Source: Streptomyces sp. NRRL B-3428 (GTDB taxonomy: Bacteria; Actinomycetota; Actinomycetes; Streptomycetales; Streptomycetaceae). Taken from it: 64,000 nt of DNA. The translations under genes and the position numbers were made by a program. The DNA is taken from NCBI GenBank assembly GCA_000721375.1, contig JOGW01000015.1, forward strand, positions 1-64,000, written 5' to 3'. Positions 15,691 to 23,880 of this stretch are shown piece by piece. The notes beneath the pieces are model-generated. The model worked only from the letters and a program-made list of their open reading frames with translations. It had not been told where the DNA came from and did no database searches. Numbering within the stretch: the first letter of the stretch is position 1; every line of letters starts with the position of its first letter.

Positions 15691-16983
15691 TCAGGACAAC
15701 TGCCCCCTGTGCAGTACGCACAGGTCCGCGACGAAGCAGGTCACGTGACCGTCGCCGTCCCGACCGATCCACACCGGATAGCTCCCGTCTCCCCTGCCGC
15801 TCGGAAACGCGATGAGGTTGGCACCCGACTCCGGATCGTCGAGGGTCATGACACCCTCGCCGTCCTCACGCACCCGGCCGGCCCCCATCTCGTCGAAGAA
15901 GCACTCGCCCAGCGCGCCGGCCGCCGTGGCATCGACGAAGGACCCGAGCCCTCCGTCGACACCGAAGCCGTAGAACTCGCCGTCGCCCAGGAGCCGCGGA
16001 TCCTGCCCCTCGAGCAGCGCCGACTCCCAGCGGACCGTGGGCCGGTCCGAGATCCGTACCCGGGCCGCGGTGATCTCGTCGATGGCCAGTGCCCTGCCGG
16101 AGCGTTCGGTCTCGTACGCGGCGAAGGCGATCTCCACCGGGTAACTCCCGGGCGCCACTGTCACGGTGAACCCGGAGTCCTGCGCGCAGGCCGCATACGT
16201 GGGGTCCCGGGTCACGAGCCGTCCGCTGGGCAGGTGCACCTGGCCAGCCGGGTGGGGCGCCAGGGTCACGTAGACCTCGCCGTGCGCGGCGATACGGGTG
16301 CCGGGTGTGAACTGTTCGTCGAGGAGCCGCGGCCGCATCGGCTCGGGCGCCCGCCAGTTCGCCGTGCCGTCGAGGTCGACCGGCACGCCGGGAAGCGCGT
16401 CGCCTGACGTGCGGAGCCGCACACCTCCCTCGCTTTCGAGGCCGAGCGCGGGAAGGAGGCGATCCCACTGCCCGAACTCCGGCGCGGGAAGCCACTGTTG
16501 CCCTACGTCCACGGAACCGAAGGAGCGCCGGGAGCCACCGCGGTCCCCCTCGGGCTCCACGCACTCGGACCTCTGCCCGTCCGGATACCACCGGAGGGTC
16601 ACGCGCCCCGCGTCCGCCGCGAACTCGGCCGTCTCCGCGCTTCCGTACCGCCAGGTCCGCCGCTCCCGCAGGAAGAGCCGCCGCTCCTCGATCCGCCGCA
16701 GATCCGCCTGCCCGACCCGCCGTCCCTGCGCGTCGTACAACCACAGCCCGACGTACCCGCGACCACCGTCGACGTGCAGAACGACGACACCCGCCAGGCA
16801 ACCGGAAGCGCCGACTTCCTCGCCCGACGGGCCGCCGTCCTTGATGACCACGGCATACGGTTCCCCCGCCGCATCCCGTCCGGCCGCGGCCCGCTCGCTC
16901 AATGGCCCGAGCAGCACTCCACGCGGACCGTCCCACCCGTTCGCGTACGCGACATCGAGCGTGCGCTCCCCGAACCCGGTCAC
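15691..16983 (-). CDS. DUF4241-domain protein
   Basis: A 430-aa cytosolic protein. The C-terminal 200 residues match DUF4241: LPSGRLVTRDPTYA, then APGSYPVEIAFAAYE, AAARVRISD-type and the acidic VDGGLGSFVDATAA stretch. The N-terminal half (about 1-190) has a beta-rich pattern without a recognised name. GTG 16983 overlaps the stop of the upstream 142-aa gene (GTGA), so the pair is one translational unit. DUF4241 has been linked by others to toxin/immunity neighbourhoods, but nothing here proves a role. No signal peptide or membrane segment is visible. Confidence 0.82.
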   Translation of the reverse strand: MTGFGERTLDVAYANGWDGPRGVLLGPLSERAAAGRDAAGEPYAVVIKDGGPSGEEVGASGCLAGVVVLHVDGGRGYVGLWLYDAQGRRVGQADLRRIEERRLFLRERRTWRYGSAETAEFAADAGRVTLRWYPDGQRSECVEPEGDRGGSRRSFGSVDVGQQWLPAPEFGQWDRLLPALGLESEGGVRLRTSGDALPGVPVDLDGTANWRAPEPMRPRLLDEQFTPGTRIAAHGEVYVTLAPHPAGQVHLPSGRLVTRDPTYAACAQDSGFTVTVAPGSYPVEIAFAAYETERSGRALAIDEITAARVRISDRPTVRWESALLEGQDPRLLGDGEFYGFGVDGGLGSFVDATAAGALGECFFDEMGAGRVREDGEGVMTLDDPESGANLIAFPSGRGDGSYPVWIGRDGDGHVTCFVADLCVLHRGQLS

Positions 16984-17408
16984 GCCGCCTTCCGCCCCCG
17001 CCCGGGCAAGGTCAGATAGAAGGTCTGGAGGGATTCCTCCGAGCCCGCCTCGAAGCGGTTGGCCACCTTCCCGAGCGGGCTCCACACGCGTCCGTCGGGC
17101 ATCCGCACGCCCACCGGATGCCCGAAGTACGCGCGCTGCTCGGCGTCGAAGTCGATCCACCGGGCGCCGGCCCGCCGTACGAGCACTTCCCCGACGTAGG
17201 CCCCGAGCCCGAACAGGCCGCGCGCCACGGCCTGCGGGTCACCGTCCCCGCCTCCGTCCCCCCGCAGCCCGTCCACCATGAAGTCGACGACGCGCAGACT
17301 CGCCACGGAGTAGTCCAGCGGCAGCCTGCTGCGCCGGGTCGCCTGCTCCACGAAGGCCCCCGCGATCCACCGCATCTCACCGGCCCTCGGGACCCGTTTG
17401 TCTCCCAT
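16980..17408 (-). CDS. Conserved hypothetical protein coupled to the DUF4241 gene (142 aa)
   Basis: ATG 17408, with GGGTGGGG upstream, starts a 142-aa protein beginning MGDKRVPRAGEMRWIAGAF. The middle has YSVASLRVVDFMVDGL, then GLGAYVGEVLVRRAGARWIDF, then VWSPLGKVANRFEAGSEESL. I recall similar short proteins with GAYVGE..R..GA.W in actinobacteria, annotated as unknown. It ends in a GTGA overlap with the DUF4241 gene, suggesting a stoichiometric pair. An upstream extension to 17519 is less likely by codon use. Confidence 0.75.
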   Translation of the reverse strand: MGDKRVPRAGEMRWIAGAFVEQATRRSRLPLDYSVASLRVVDFMVDGLRGDGGGDGDPQAVARGLFGLGAYVGEVLVRRAGARWIDFDAEQRAYFGHPVGVRMPDGRVWSPLGKVANRFEAGSEESLQTFYLTLPGRGRKAA

Positions 17409-17553
17409 GTCCCCACCCCTGTGCAGGTTCGACGGGAGAACGTCGGCGCCCTCCCGATGAACCAAGCGCAGGAGCCCTCGGAAAGCGCACGGCTCCCGTG
17501 AGTGTCGGTTCTCACCCACCGGAATCGCCCGTTCCGTACAACTCTCCGCCCTC

Positions 17554-18030
17554 TCAGTCGATCCGCGCGCAAAGGCTGTCCACCGAACCCCGAGGCATCG
17601 TCAGCGTCTTGTAGCCGGTCGGGCTGATGTCGAGGGTGTACAGGCCGTCGACGATGTACAGACCGCGCGGCAGGCTGCCCGCGTTCTCGCCGAAGCCGAT
17701 GAGGACCGGGCCCGCGACCGCCCAGTGCTGGGAGCCGTCCGTGCCGTAGGTGATCAGGGCGCTGCCGCTCGCGTCCGCGTCGTATGCGGCGGAGGTGGCG
17801 GTGTTCGTGACACGGACGACCAGATCACCCTTGTACGCCGCGGACTTGACCGAGCCGTCCGGGTTGGTGGCCACGACCCGCTTGACCACCTCGTCGACGA
17901 CGGGCTCGCCGTGCACGGCGAAGTCGCAGCGGGCGCCGGCCGGCGTGGTCCAGGGGGCGGAGGGCGCGGGGACCCAGCCGCCGCCGGTGGTGGCGGTGAG
18001 AGCGAGCAGGGTGGCTGCGGCGAGATGCAT
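17554..18030 (-). CDS. Small secreted hypothetical protein (158 aa)
   Basis: ATG 18030 with GGAGG seven bases upstream begins MHLAAATLLALTATTGGGWV, a short Sec signal peptide. The mature part has strand-rich features (CDFAVHGEPVVDEVVKRVVA, DLVVRVTN, GLYTLDISPTGYKTLTMPRG) with two cysteines, one near each end, that could form a disulfide. No family recognised. It faces the SARP-type gene divergently (134 bp apart), so it could be a target of that regulator, but this is only positional. Confidence 0.78.
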   Translation of the reverse strand: MHLAAATLLALTATTGGGWVPAPSAPWTTPAGARCDFAVHGEPVVDEVVKRVVATNPDGSVKSAAYKGDLVVRVTNTATSAAYDADASGSALITYGTDGSQHWAVAGPVLIGFGENAGSLPRGLYIVDGLYTLDISPTGYKTLTMPRGSVDSLCARID

Positions 18031-18092
18031 GGTGCCTCCAAAGGGCCGAAAAGGCCGTTCCTTACGGGGAGTTCCAGGGTCGCGGCCGCCCC

Positions 18093-18155
18093 TGACCACT
18101 CTCTGACCACTCTCTGGCAACCCCCGGCCACCCCCCGACCACGGCGGCCTAGGCT
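18093..18155 (+). promoter_or_regulatory. Phased 11-bp direct repeats plus -10 element in front of the SARP-type gene
   Basis: Heptamers TGACCAC (18093), TGACCAC (18104), TGGCAAC (18115), CGGCCAC (18125) and CGACCAC (18136) are spaced 11, 11, 10 and 11 bp. The last ends seven bases before TAGGCT (18150-18155), a plausible -10 box for transcription starting at or near the ATG at 18164. Direct heptamers at one-helical-turn spacing close to the -10 are the known target layout of SARP proteins. Autoregulation is an inference. Confidence 0.7.
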
Positions 18156-18163
18156 GCACGACC

Positions 18164-19501
18164 ATGGACTTCCGGCTGCTCGGCCCCTTCGAGGCCCGTC
18201 ACGAAGGGCAGCCCGCTCTGCCCCGTGTTCGGCGTCAGGAGCGGCTGCTGCTCGCGATCCTGCTGCTCGACACGGGCCGCACCGTTCCGGTCGACCGCCT
18301 TGTCGAGCTGCTGTGGCAAGGCCGGGCGCCCGGAGCGGCGCGCGCCACGGTGCACACCTACATCGGCCGGCTGCGGTCCGCGCTCGGCCCGTACGGGCTG
18401 CGCCTGAGCACCCTGGACGACGGCTACCGCGTCGAGCCCGGCGAACACCGCGTCGACAGCGCCGAGTTCACCGCGCTGGTACACCGGGCGGGCGAGGCGG
18501 GCGACCCGGCCCACTGCGTCGAACTCCACGACGAGGCGCTCGCCCTGTGGCGCGGCCCGCTCCTGGAAGGCCTCGCGGACGAATCACTGCGCGGGCGGCT
18601 CGGCGGCGTCCTGGCGGAGCTCCGGCTGAGCGCCCTGGAGCGGCGGGCCGAGGATCTGCTCGCGATGGGCAGACACCACCGTGTCGTGGCGGATCTGCTG
18701 CCGGAGATACGGCGGGCCCCGCCGAGGGAGCGGCTCGTGGTCGCCCAGATGACGGCGCTCTACCGCAGCGGCCGACCCGCGGAGGCCCTTGACCTCTACC
18801 AGGAGACGCGCACCGCGCTCGTGGAGGAGCTCGGCCTGGAACCCGGCGCGGATCTGCGGGAGTTGCACCGCCGCATCCTTGCCGCCGACCCGCGCCTGGA
18901 CCGCCCTTCGGGGCCGGTCTATGCCGTACGCGTACGCGATGTGTGGCTGCCGTGGAACACCAGCGGGCATCCCGCGCTGGAGTTCTGCAACACGTACGCG
19001 GGGTGGGGCAGTCCATCGCTGCCCGGCTCCGACTGGCTCGCCCGCTACGAATCGCTCGCGGTGTGGGCCGGGCATCTCGGCCTCGCCGAGGACGCGGCCG
19101 TCGACAGCCTCCTGTCCACGGCGGCCCGGGCCCCGGAAGCCGCCGAGACAGCCCTGTCCGAGGCGCGCGACCTGCGCACCGCCGCATACGCCTGCTTCAC
19201 CGACCCCGCGGACACCCGCGCCTTCAAGACACTCGCCACCGCAGCCGAAGAGGCCGCCCGGCACGCGGAGTTCACCCGCGGCCCGGACGGCCTCGGCCGC
19301 TGGTCGCTCACCCCGGCGGCGGGCCTGCGCCTGCCGCTCCTGGCCGCGGCCCACACCGCCGCCGAACTTCTGGCGACGCCCCGCGTGCACACCCTGCGGG
19401 TCTGCCCGGGCAAGGACTGCGGCTGGCTGTTCCTCGACGAGACGGGGCGTCGGCGGTGGTGCAGTCTGGGCACGTGCGGGGCGCGGAGGCCCGCGCCCTA
19501 G
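18164..19501 (+). CDS. SARP-type regulator fused to an ABATE/CGNR zinc-finger module
   Basis: A 445-aa transcription factor with an unusual combination. Residues 1-95 form an OmpR-like winged helix (MDFRLLGPFEARHEG, RQERLLLAILLLDTGRTVPV, TVHTYIGRLRSALG). Residues 95-245 form a bacterial transcriptional activation domain (EALDLYQETRTALVEELGLE). From about 270 an ABATE-like domain begins (GHPALEFCNTYAGWG). The end has a CGNR-type zinc finger with CPGKDCGWLF and RRWCSLGTCGAR (four Cys; the usual Asn of CGNR is Ala). The protein stops seven residues later. No Shine-Dalgarno precedes ATG 18164 and a -10-like TAGGCT lies 8 bases before it, so the mRNA may be leaderless. SARPs activate secondary metabolism; target genes are not evident. 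Confidence 0.87.
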   Translation: MDFRLLGPFEARHEGQPALPRVRRQERLLLAILLLDTGRTVPVDRLVELLWQGRAPGAARATVHTYIGRLRSALGPYGLRLSTLDDGYRVEPGEHRVDSAEFTALVHRAGEAGDPAHCVELHDEALALWRGPLLEGLADESLRGRLGGVLAELRLSALERRAEDLLAMGRHHRVVADLLPEIRRAPPRERLVVAQMTALYRSGRPAEALDLYQETRTALVEELGLEPGADLRELHRRILAADPRLDRPSGPVYAVRVRDVWLPWNTSGHPALEFCNTYAGWGSPSLPGSDWLARYESLAVWAGHLGLAEDAAVDSLLSTAARAPEAAETALSEARDLRTAAYACFTDPADTRAFKTLATAAEEAARHAEFTRGPDGLGRWSLTPAAGLRLPLLAAAHTAAELLATPRVHTLRVCPGKDCGWLFLDETGRRRWCSLGTCGARRPAP

Positions 19502-19504
19502 GTG

Positions 19505-20233
19505 TCAGTACGTCGGCAGGTTCGGCACGATCGGGGGTACGGACGGACCCGCCAGCGCCTTCTCGTTCTGCATGGCCGTCAGGCGGCGGACGAAGAGAAG
19601 CGCGAGAACTCCGGCCGCGACGCTCAGGACGTCGGAGAGAAGGACCGAGGCGAGGGCCGTCCGGATCTCCTCGGGGGTCTCGGCGCCGGTGTACTGACGC
19701 GAGGAGATCCAGGTCACGACCCAGGACGCGGTGAACATGCCCCACCACCAGTTCACCAGGGCGGTCGACCGGCGCGGGCCGTTCGTGCTGGCGTGCCAGC
19801 AGTCCAGGGCGATCGCGCGCGGGAACCACCAGTTGACGATCGGGCAGAACCAGCCGCCGATCGTCCAGCCGCGCTTGTGGGTGTGATCGGCGGGCGCGAA
19901 CACCTCGGCGTTGACGCGGATGCGCCAGAACCAGCAGAGGAAGACCACGATGACGGCGAGCCTGAACAGGTTCTGCAAGAGGGCGGCGACGAAGGCCAAG
20001 GAGTCGGCGCTGTCCGCGTCCGCCACGGAGACGGACCCCGGGTCGTCGATGACCCGTCCCACCACACCTATCTGCCCGATGCCCGCCACCACCGCGAACA
20101 GGTCGGCGGCGATGACCGCGCCGAAGAGGATCACCAGCGCCTTGGACAGACCGTTCGGCGACTTGAGATAAGCCCCCGGATGCGGCACGGGCATCTGGGC
20201 GGACGGCTGCGGATACGCGGGCATGCCGGACAT
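19505..20233 (-). CDS. DUF4328 membrane protein
   Basis: A 242-aa polytopic protein. A Pro/Tyr-rich cytosolic N-terminus (MSGMPAYPQPSAQMPVPHPG) precedes about five membrane helices. The DUF4328 signature is clear: FLCWFWRIRVNAEVF, then RGWTIGGWFCPIVNWWFP, then STALVNWWWGMFTAS. Function of the family is unknown. Start ATG 20233 is preceded by GGGGG; a longer frame to 20359 has poor codon use. It converges on the SARP gene with only 3 bases between stops. Confidence 0.87.
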   Translation of the reverse strand: MSGMPAYPQPSAQMPVPHPGAYLKSPNGLSKALVILFGAVIAADLFAVVAGIGQIGVVGRVIDDPGSVSVADADSADSLAFVAALLQNLFRLAVIVVFLCWFWRIRVNAEVFAPADHTHKRGWTIGGWFCPIVNWWFPRAIALDCWHASTNGPRRSTALVNWWWGMFTASWVVTWISSRQYTGAETPEEIRTALASVLLSDVLSVAAGVLALLFVRRLTAMQNEKALAGPSVPPIVPNLPTY

Positions 20234-20368
20234 GCGAAAACCCCCACGGGTCTCGGAGAACAGAAACGCGTGCCGTGACGCCCTCTCCCCAGGGGCGCCG
20301 CGGCACGCGGAATCTATGCGGCCCACAAGCCGTCTGTCCACCGGCCGGACATCCAGCAAAGCCCCAGC

Positions 20369-21958
20369 TCAGCCCAGCTTTTCTGCCAATGCGGCGAACT
20401 GTCCCCACGGCAGGGCGGGTTGCCGCGCGTCCCACACCCGCTGGGCCAGCGCCCGCAGCGGCAGGCGGATGCCCGAGGCCACCTGGTCCTGGGTCTGGGC
20501 GCCCGAGAAGTCGCACCAGACCGCGAGCCGCGCGCCCAGGATCTGAGCGTCGTAGGAGGCGGGGACCTGCTTCGAGCCGCGCACCACCAGCGGGTTCCAC
20601 TCCCGGTAGATCCGCTCACCCGTCGGGTACGTGAAGGTGTTCGGCTCGCCGAGCACGTAATAGAGGTACTCGTCGTTGAGGTTCACAAGGCGGCGGCCGG
20701 CCTTCAGGTACTCGACCGGCTCGCGGGCCCGCAGCTCCTTGCCGGTCCAGTACTCGACCTCCAGGTCCTTGTCCGCCTGGACCACACCGCCGCGGAACAG
20801 CCCGTCGTTCCACACCTTCGGCTTCTTGCCCTCGGCGCGGATCACCTTCGCCCGGTCGTTCAGCCAGCCCGTCGCCAGATCCTGGACCTTGGCCTTCGGT
20901 CCGTACTTCTGGCGGGCGAGCGCGGCGAGCCGGGGGTACGAGGCCTCGGGGTTCACCACCGTCAGCGCCCGGTACTCGTCGGCGCCCAGATGCCAGTACG
21001 CGCCGGGGAACAGATCCGCGTACTCCCGCAGCAGATCGTCGACGATCTTCGCCGACTGCGGCTCGGAGATGTCGATCGCCCCGCGCGAGGGCACCCCCTG
21101 CGCGTCCCTGAGCTGGAGCTTGGGATGCGCCGCCAGCACGGCGCCGAGGTGGCCCGGGGAGTCGATCTCCGGGATGACCGCGATGTGCAGACCGCGGGCC
21201 AGCGCGATGATCCGCTTCACCTCGGACTTCTTCAGATGCTGCGCGGAGACCACCTCGGGGTGCGAGGCGGACTCGATACGGAAGCCCTGGTCGTCGGAGA
21301 AGTGCAGCCCCAGCTGGTTGTACTTGAGGTCCGCGAGTTCACGGATCCGGTCCTCGATCCACCCGGCCGTGAAGTGCTTGCGCGCGATGTCGAGCATGAA
21401 GCCGCGCTGCGGCTTGGCGGGCGCGTCACGGATCACGCCCTCGGGTGCGATGCCGCTCCGGCGGACCGTCTGCTTGAGCGTGCGCGTGCCGTAGAAAACA
21501 CCGGGCTCGCCGGTCGCGGAGATACGGACCCGTCCGTCGCCCACGCTCATCGTGTACGCCTCGGGGTTCACCTCCCCGGCCACGAGCGCGAGTTCCACAT
21601 CGCCCTCGCCCGGCTCGGCGCCCTGCGCGTAGGACAGACCCAGTTCGTCGGCGAGCAGCCGGCCCTCGTCGCCGAGCTGCCGCGCGAACTCCTCGGGGAC
21701 GATCACCTGCGCTCCCCGGTCGGGATGCCAGCCCGGCCCGCGCGCCGCCTCGTGCTCACGGACGGCGGGGATGGTCAGCGGGTGCTTCGAGACCGGGAAG
21801 GCCGGTGCGGACGAGGCCGGCGAGCGGTCGTCGGTACGGTCGCCGGCCGAGGGGGCCGACCCCGGCTCCGCACCTTGTGGCCACAGGGTCACGGCCAGTA
21901 CGGCGGCGGCCCCGCCGGCCACGAGACCGGCGGCCACGATGAACCCCCGGCCGCTCAC
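20369..21958 (-). CDS. Secreted beta-N-acetylhexosaminidase, GH20
   Basis: A 529-aa exported enzyme. An N-terminal hydrophobic segment (GFIVAAGLVAGGAAAVLAV) acts as signal/anchor. A GH20b-type domain follows (about 70-180: GAQVIVPEEFARQLGDEG), then the catalytic barrel (GFMLDIARKHFTAGWIEDRI, LHFSDDQGFRIES, IPEIDSPGHLGAVLAAHP). The catalytic pair is in WHLGADEYR near residue 325. It should release terminal GlcNAc/GalNAc from chitin oligomers or glycans outside the cell. Full length for the family. Start codon is at 21958. Divergent from the OHCU-like gene across 266 bp. Confidence 0.92.
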   Translation of the reverse strand: MSGRGFIVAAGLVAGGAAAVLAVTLWPQGAEPGSAPSAGDRTDDRSPASSAPAFPVSKHPLTIPAVREHEAARGPGWHPDRGAQVIVPEEFARQLGDEGRLLADELGLSYAQGAEPGEGDVELALVAGEVNPEAYTMSVGDGRVRISATGEPGVFYGTRTLKQTVRRSGIAPEGVIRDAPAKPQRGFMLDIARKHFTAGWIEDRIRELADLKYNQLGLHFSDDQGFRIESASHPEVVSAQHLKKSEVKRIIALARGLHIAVIPEIDSPGHLGAVLAAHPKLQLRDAQGVPSRGAIDISEPQSAKIVDDLLREYADLFPGAYWHLGADEYRALTVVNPEASYPRLAALARQKYGPKAKVQDLATGWLNDRAKVIRAEGKKPKVWNDGLFRGGVVQADKDLEVEYWTGKELRAREPVEYLKAGRRLVNLNDEYLYYVLGEPNTFTYPTGERIYREWNPLVVRGSKQVPASYDAQILGARLAVWCDFSGAQTQDQVASGIRLPLRALAQRVWDARQPALPWGQFAALAEKLG

Positions 21959-22224
21959 CGTCGTCCTACCGGGTGAGGGAACGCGACGGGCGCGAGCGAA
22001 AGGGGAGGTCGAGCGGCAGATGGGGACAGAGATCGCGAAATGGTCGACATCACATCAGAAACCTCCCACGCGCAATGAACCATTCGCTCCGAATACGCCC
22101 CGACCGTCCACCACTCGTTCCCAAACTCTCCCGTCCGGGTGAAATTCGCGCATCCGTCGTACAGCTCCCGTCGCCAATCGATAGCGTGAAGCCACCCCCC
22201 AAGCCCCCTTGCCGATGCCGACCC

Positions 22225-22806
22225 ATGGCCGCTTCCGAGGAGCGCACGCTGCCTTCGCCCAGCACGTCCCGCACCGCACCGCCCGCGCTCGCCATACCGC
22301 AACAGCCGCAGCAGGGCAGCACCGACACCGTGCACCCGGGGCTCCACCGCTTCAACACCGCGTCCGCCGACGAAGCCCGCGCACTCCTTCTCGAGTGCTG
22401 CGCGAGCGAGCGCTGGGCGCAGCGCCTCGTCGAACACCGGCCGTACCCGGATCCGGACGCACTGCTCGCCGCCTGCGACGAGGCCGGCTACGACCTGCGG
22501 CCCGCCGATCTGAGCCAGGCGCTCGCCGCCGAGGAGAGCGAGTACCCCGGCCCCGGCGACACGCCGCAGGCCGCGCTCACCGCACTGAGCGCCGCACACG
22601 CCGCGTACGAGGCCCGTTTCGGCCATGCCTTTCTGATCAGCCTCGACGCGTACGGGGACGAGGAGCATCTCGACCAGGTACTCGCGGGCCTGCGCAAGCG
22701 GCTGTCCAACGATCCGGACGAAGAGCGCAGCGTGGCCGCCGAACAACTGCGGCGTCTGGCCCGCGAGCGGATCGCTGATGCGCTCTACGTCCTGACGTAT
22801 GCGTAA
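22225..22806 (+). CDS. OHCU-decarboxylase-like protein with missing catalytic motif
   Basis: A 193-aa protein. LHRFNTASADEARALLLECC, ERWAQRLVEHRPYPDPDALL and the C-terminal FGHAFLIS ... RKRLSNDPDEE follow the 2-oxo-4-hydroxy-4-carboxy-5-ureidoimidazoline decarboxylase fold, which in purine breakdown converts OHCU to allantoin. In the family a His-Pro and a Ser-x-x-Glu-Gln in the middle are catalytic; here that place reads EESEYPGPGDTPQAAL, lacking both His and Glu. Activity is therefore doubtful. No other uricase-pathway gene is near. Start ATG 22225 lacks a clear ribosome site; the GATAGCGT at about 22178 may be a -10. An in-frame GTG farther in (TVHPGLH) is an alternative. Confidence 0.75.
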   Translation: MAASEERTLPSPSTSRTAPPALAIPQQPQQGSTDTVHPGLHRFNTASADEARALLLECCASERWAQRLVEHRPYPDPDALLAACDEAGYDLRPADLSQALAAEESEYPGPGDTPQAALTALSAAHAAYEARFGHAFLISLDAYGDEEHLDQVLAGLRKRLSNDPDEERSVAAEQLRRLARERIADALYVLTYA

Positions 22807-22988
22807 TTCTCCCGGATTCGACCTGGCTGATAGCCCGTACGTGCCTGTTTGATCACACCTATCGACCCGGCGCGGGCTTGCCGACATCTGGTCGATACGA
22901 TGACGACCGGCCGGTGGACCGTACCCGGCCGGGTCCGACCGACATCGAAGCCGGCCGACCCCACACCCCGCTCCCGGAGGGTTCTTCC

Positions 22989-23369
22989 GTGCCGGCTGGA
23001 ACGCTGTACCGCGGCCGGGAAGGAATGTGGTCCTGGGTGGCTCATCGAGTCACCGGCGTCCTCATCTTCTTCTTCCTGTTCGTACACGTCCTCGACACCG
23101 CTCTCGTCCGCGTCTCCCCCGAGGCGTATGACGATGTCGTGGCCACCTACAAGACGCCGCTCGTCGCGTGCCTGGAGTACGGCCTCGTCGCCGCCATCCT
23201 GTTCCACGCGCTCAACGGCCTGCGCATCGTCGCCGTCGACTTCTGGTCGAAGGGCCCGCGCTACCAGAAGCAGATGCTCTGGACCGTGCTGGGCATCTGG
23301 ATCGTGCTGATGGTGGGTGCCCTTTACCCGGTGCTCGGCCACGCCGTACGCGAAGTCTTCGGGAGCTGA
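22989..23369 (+). CDS. sdhC: Succinate dehydrogenase cytochrome b subunit SdhC
   Basis: A 126-aa membrane anchor subunit with three helices. SWVAHRVTGVLIFFFLFVHV carries the conserved HRxTG, and AILFHALNGLRIVAVDF includes a His likely to bind heme b. Start GTG 22989 has GGAGG ten bases upstream and gives a normal-length protein; an upstream frame to 22878 is not conserved in character. First gene of sdhCDAB, six bases before sdhD. With SdhD it anchors the SdhAB dimer and passes electrons from succinate to menaquinone (established for actinobacteria). Confidence 0.95.
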   Translation: MPAGTLYRGREGMWSWVAHRVTGVLIFFFLFVHVLDTALVRVSPEAYDDVVATYKTPLVACLEYGLVAAILFHALNGLRIVAVDFWSKGPRYQKQMLWTVLGIWIVLMVGALYPVLGHAVREVFGS

Positions 23370-23374
23370 CGCCG

Positions 23375-23863
23375 ATGTCTCTCAACAAGGAAGCAACCGA
23401 CGCCACCACGATCGGTGATGTCGAAGGCGTCTCCCTCTACGACGTGGACCACCCCGCGCCCGTCATCGAGGCTCCGCGCAAGCGCACCAAGAAGACGCCG
23501 AAGGCCACCCGCGGCAACTTCGAGATGTACGGCTGGCTGTTCATGCGCCTGTCCGGCATCGTCCTGGTCGTCCTGGTCCTCGGCCACCTGCTGATCCAGC
23601 TGGTGCTCGACGGCGGTGTGTCCAAGATCGGCTTCGCCTTCGTGGCCGGCCGCTGGGCCTCCCCGTTCTGGCAGGCGTGGGATCTGCTCATGCTCTGGCT
23701 CGCCATGCTGCACGGCGCCAACGGCCTGCGCACGATCATCAACGACTACGCCGAGCGGGACAACACGCGCTTCTGGCTGAAGATGCTGCTCTACACCGCC
23801 ACGGTGTTCACCGTCCTTCTGGGCACGCTGGTGATCTTCACCTTCGACCCGAACATCCGCTAG
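23375..23863 (+). CDS. sdhD: Succinate dehydrogenase hydrophobic membrane anchor SdhD
   Basis: A 162-aa anchor. A basic cytosolic N-terminus of about 50 residues (PRKRTKKTPKATRGNFEMYG) precedes three helices. WLAMLHGANGLRTIINDYAE holds the conserved His and the Asp-Tyr pair expected at heme/quinone site in SdhD proteins. ATG 23375 follows sdhC by five bases; sdhA begins 17 bases downstream. Cytoplasmic membrane, complex II. Confidence 0.95.
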   Translation: MSLNKEATDATTIGDVEGVSLYDVDHPAPVIEAPRKRTKKTPKATRGNFEMYGWLFMRLSGIVLVVLVLGHLLIQLVLDGGVSKIGFAFVAGRWASPFWQAWDLLMLWLAMLHGANGLRTIINDYAERDNTRFWLKMLLYTATVFTVLLGTLVIFTFDPNIR

Positions 23864-23880
23864 GCCCGGGGTAACGACTC

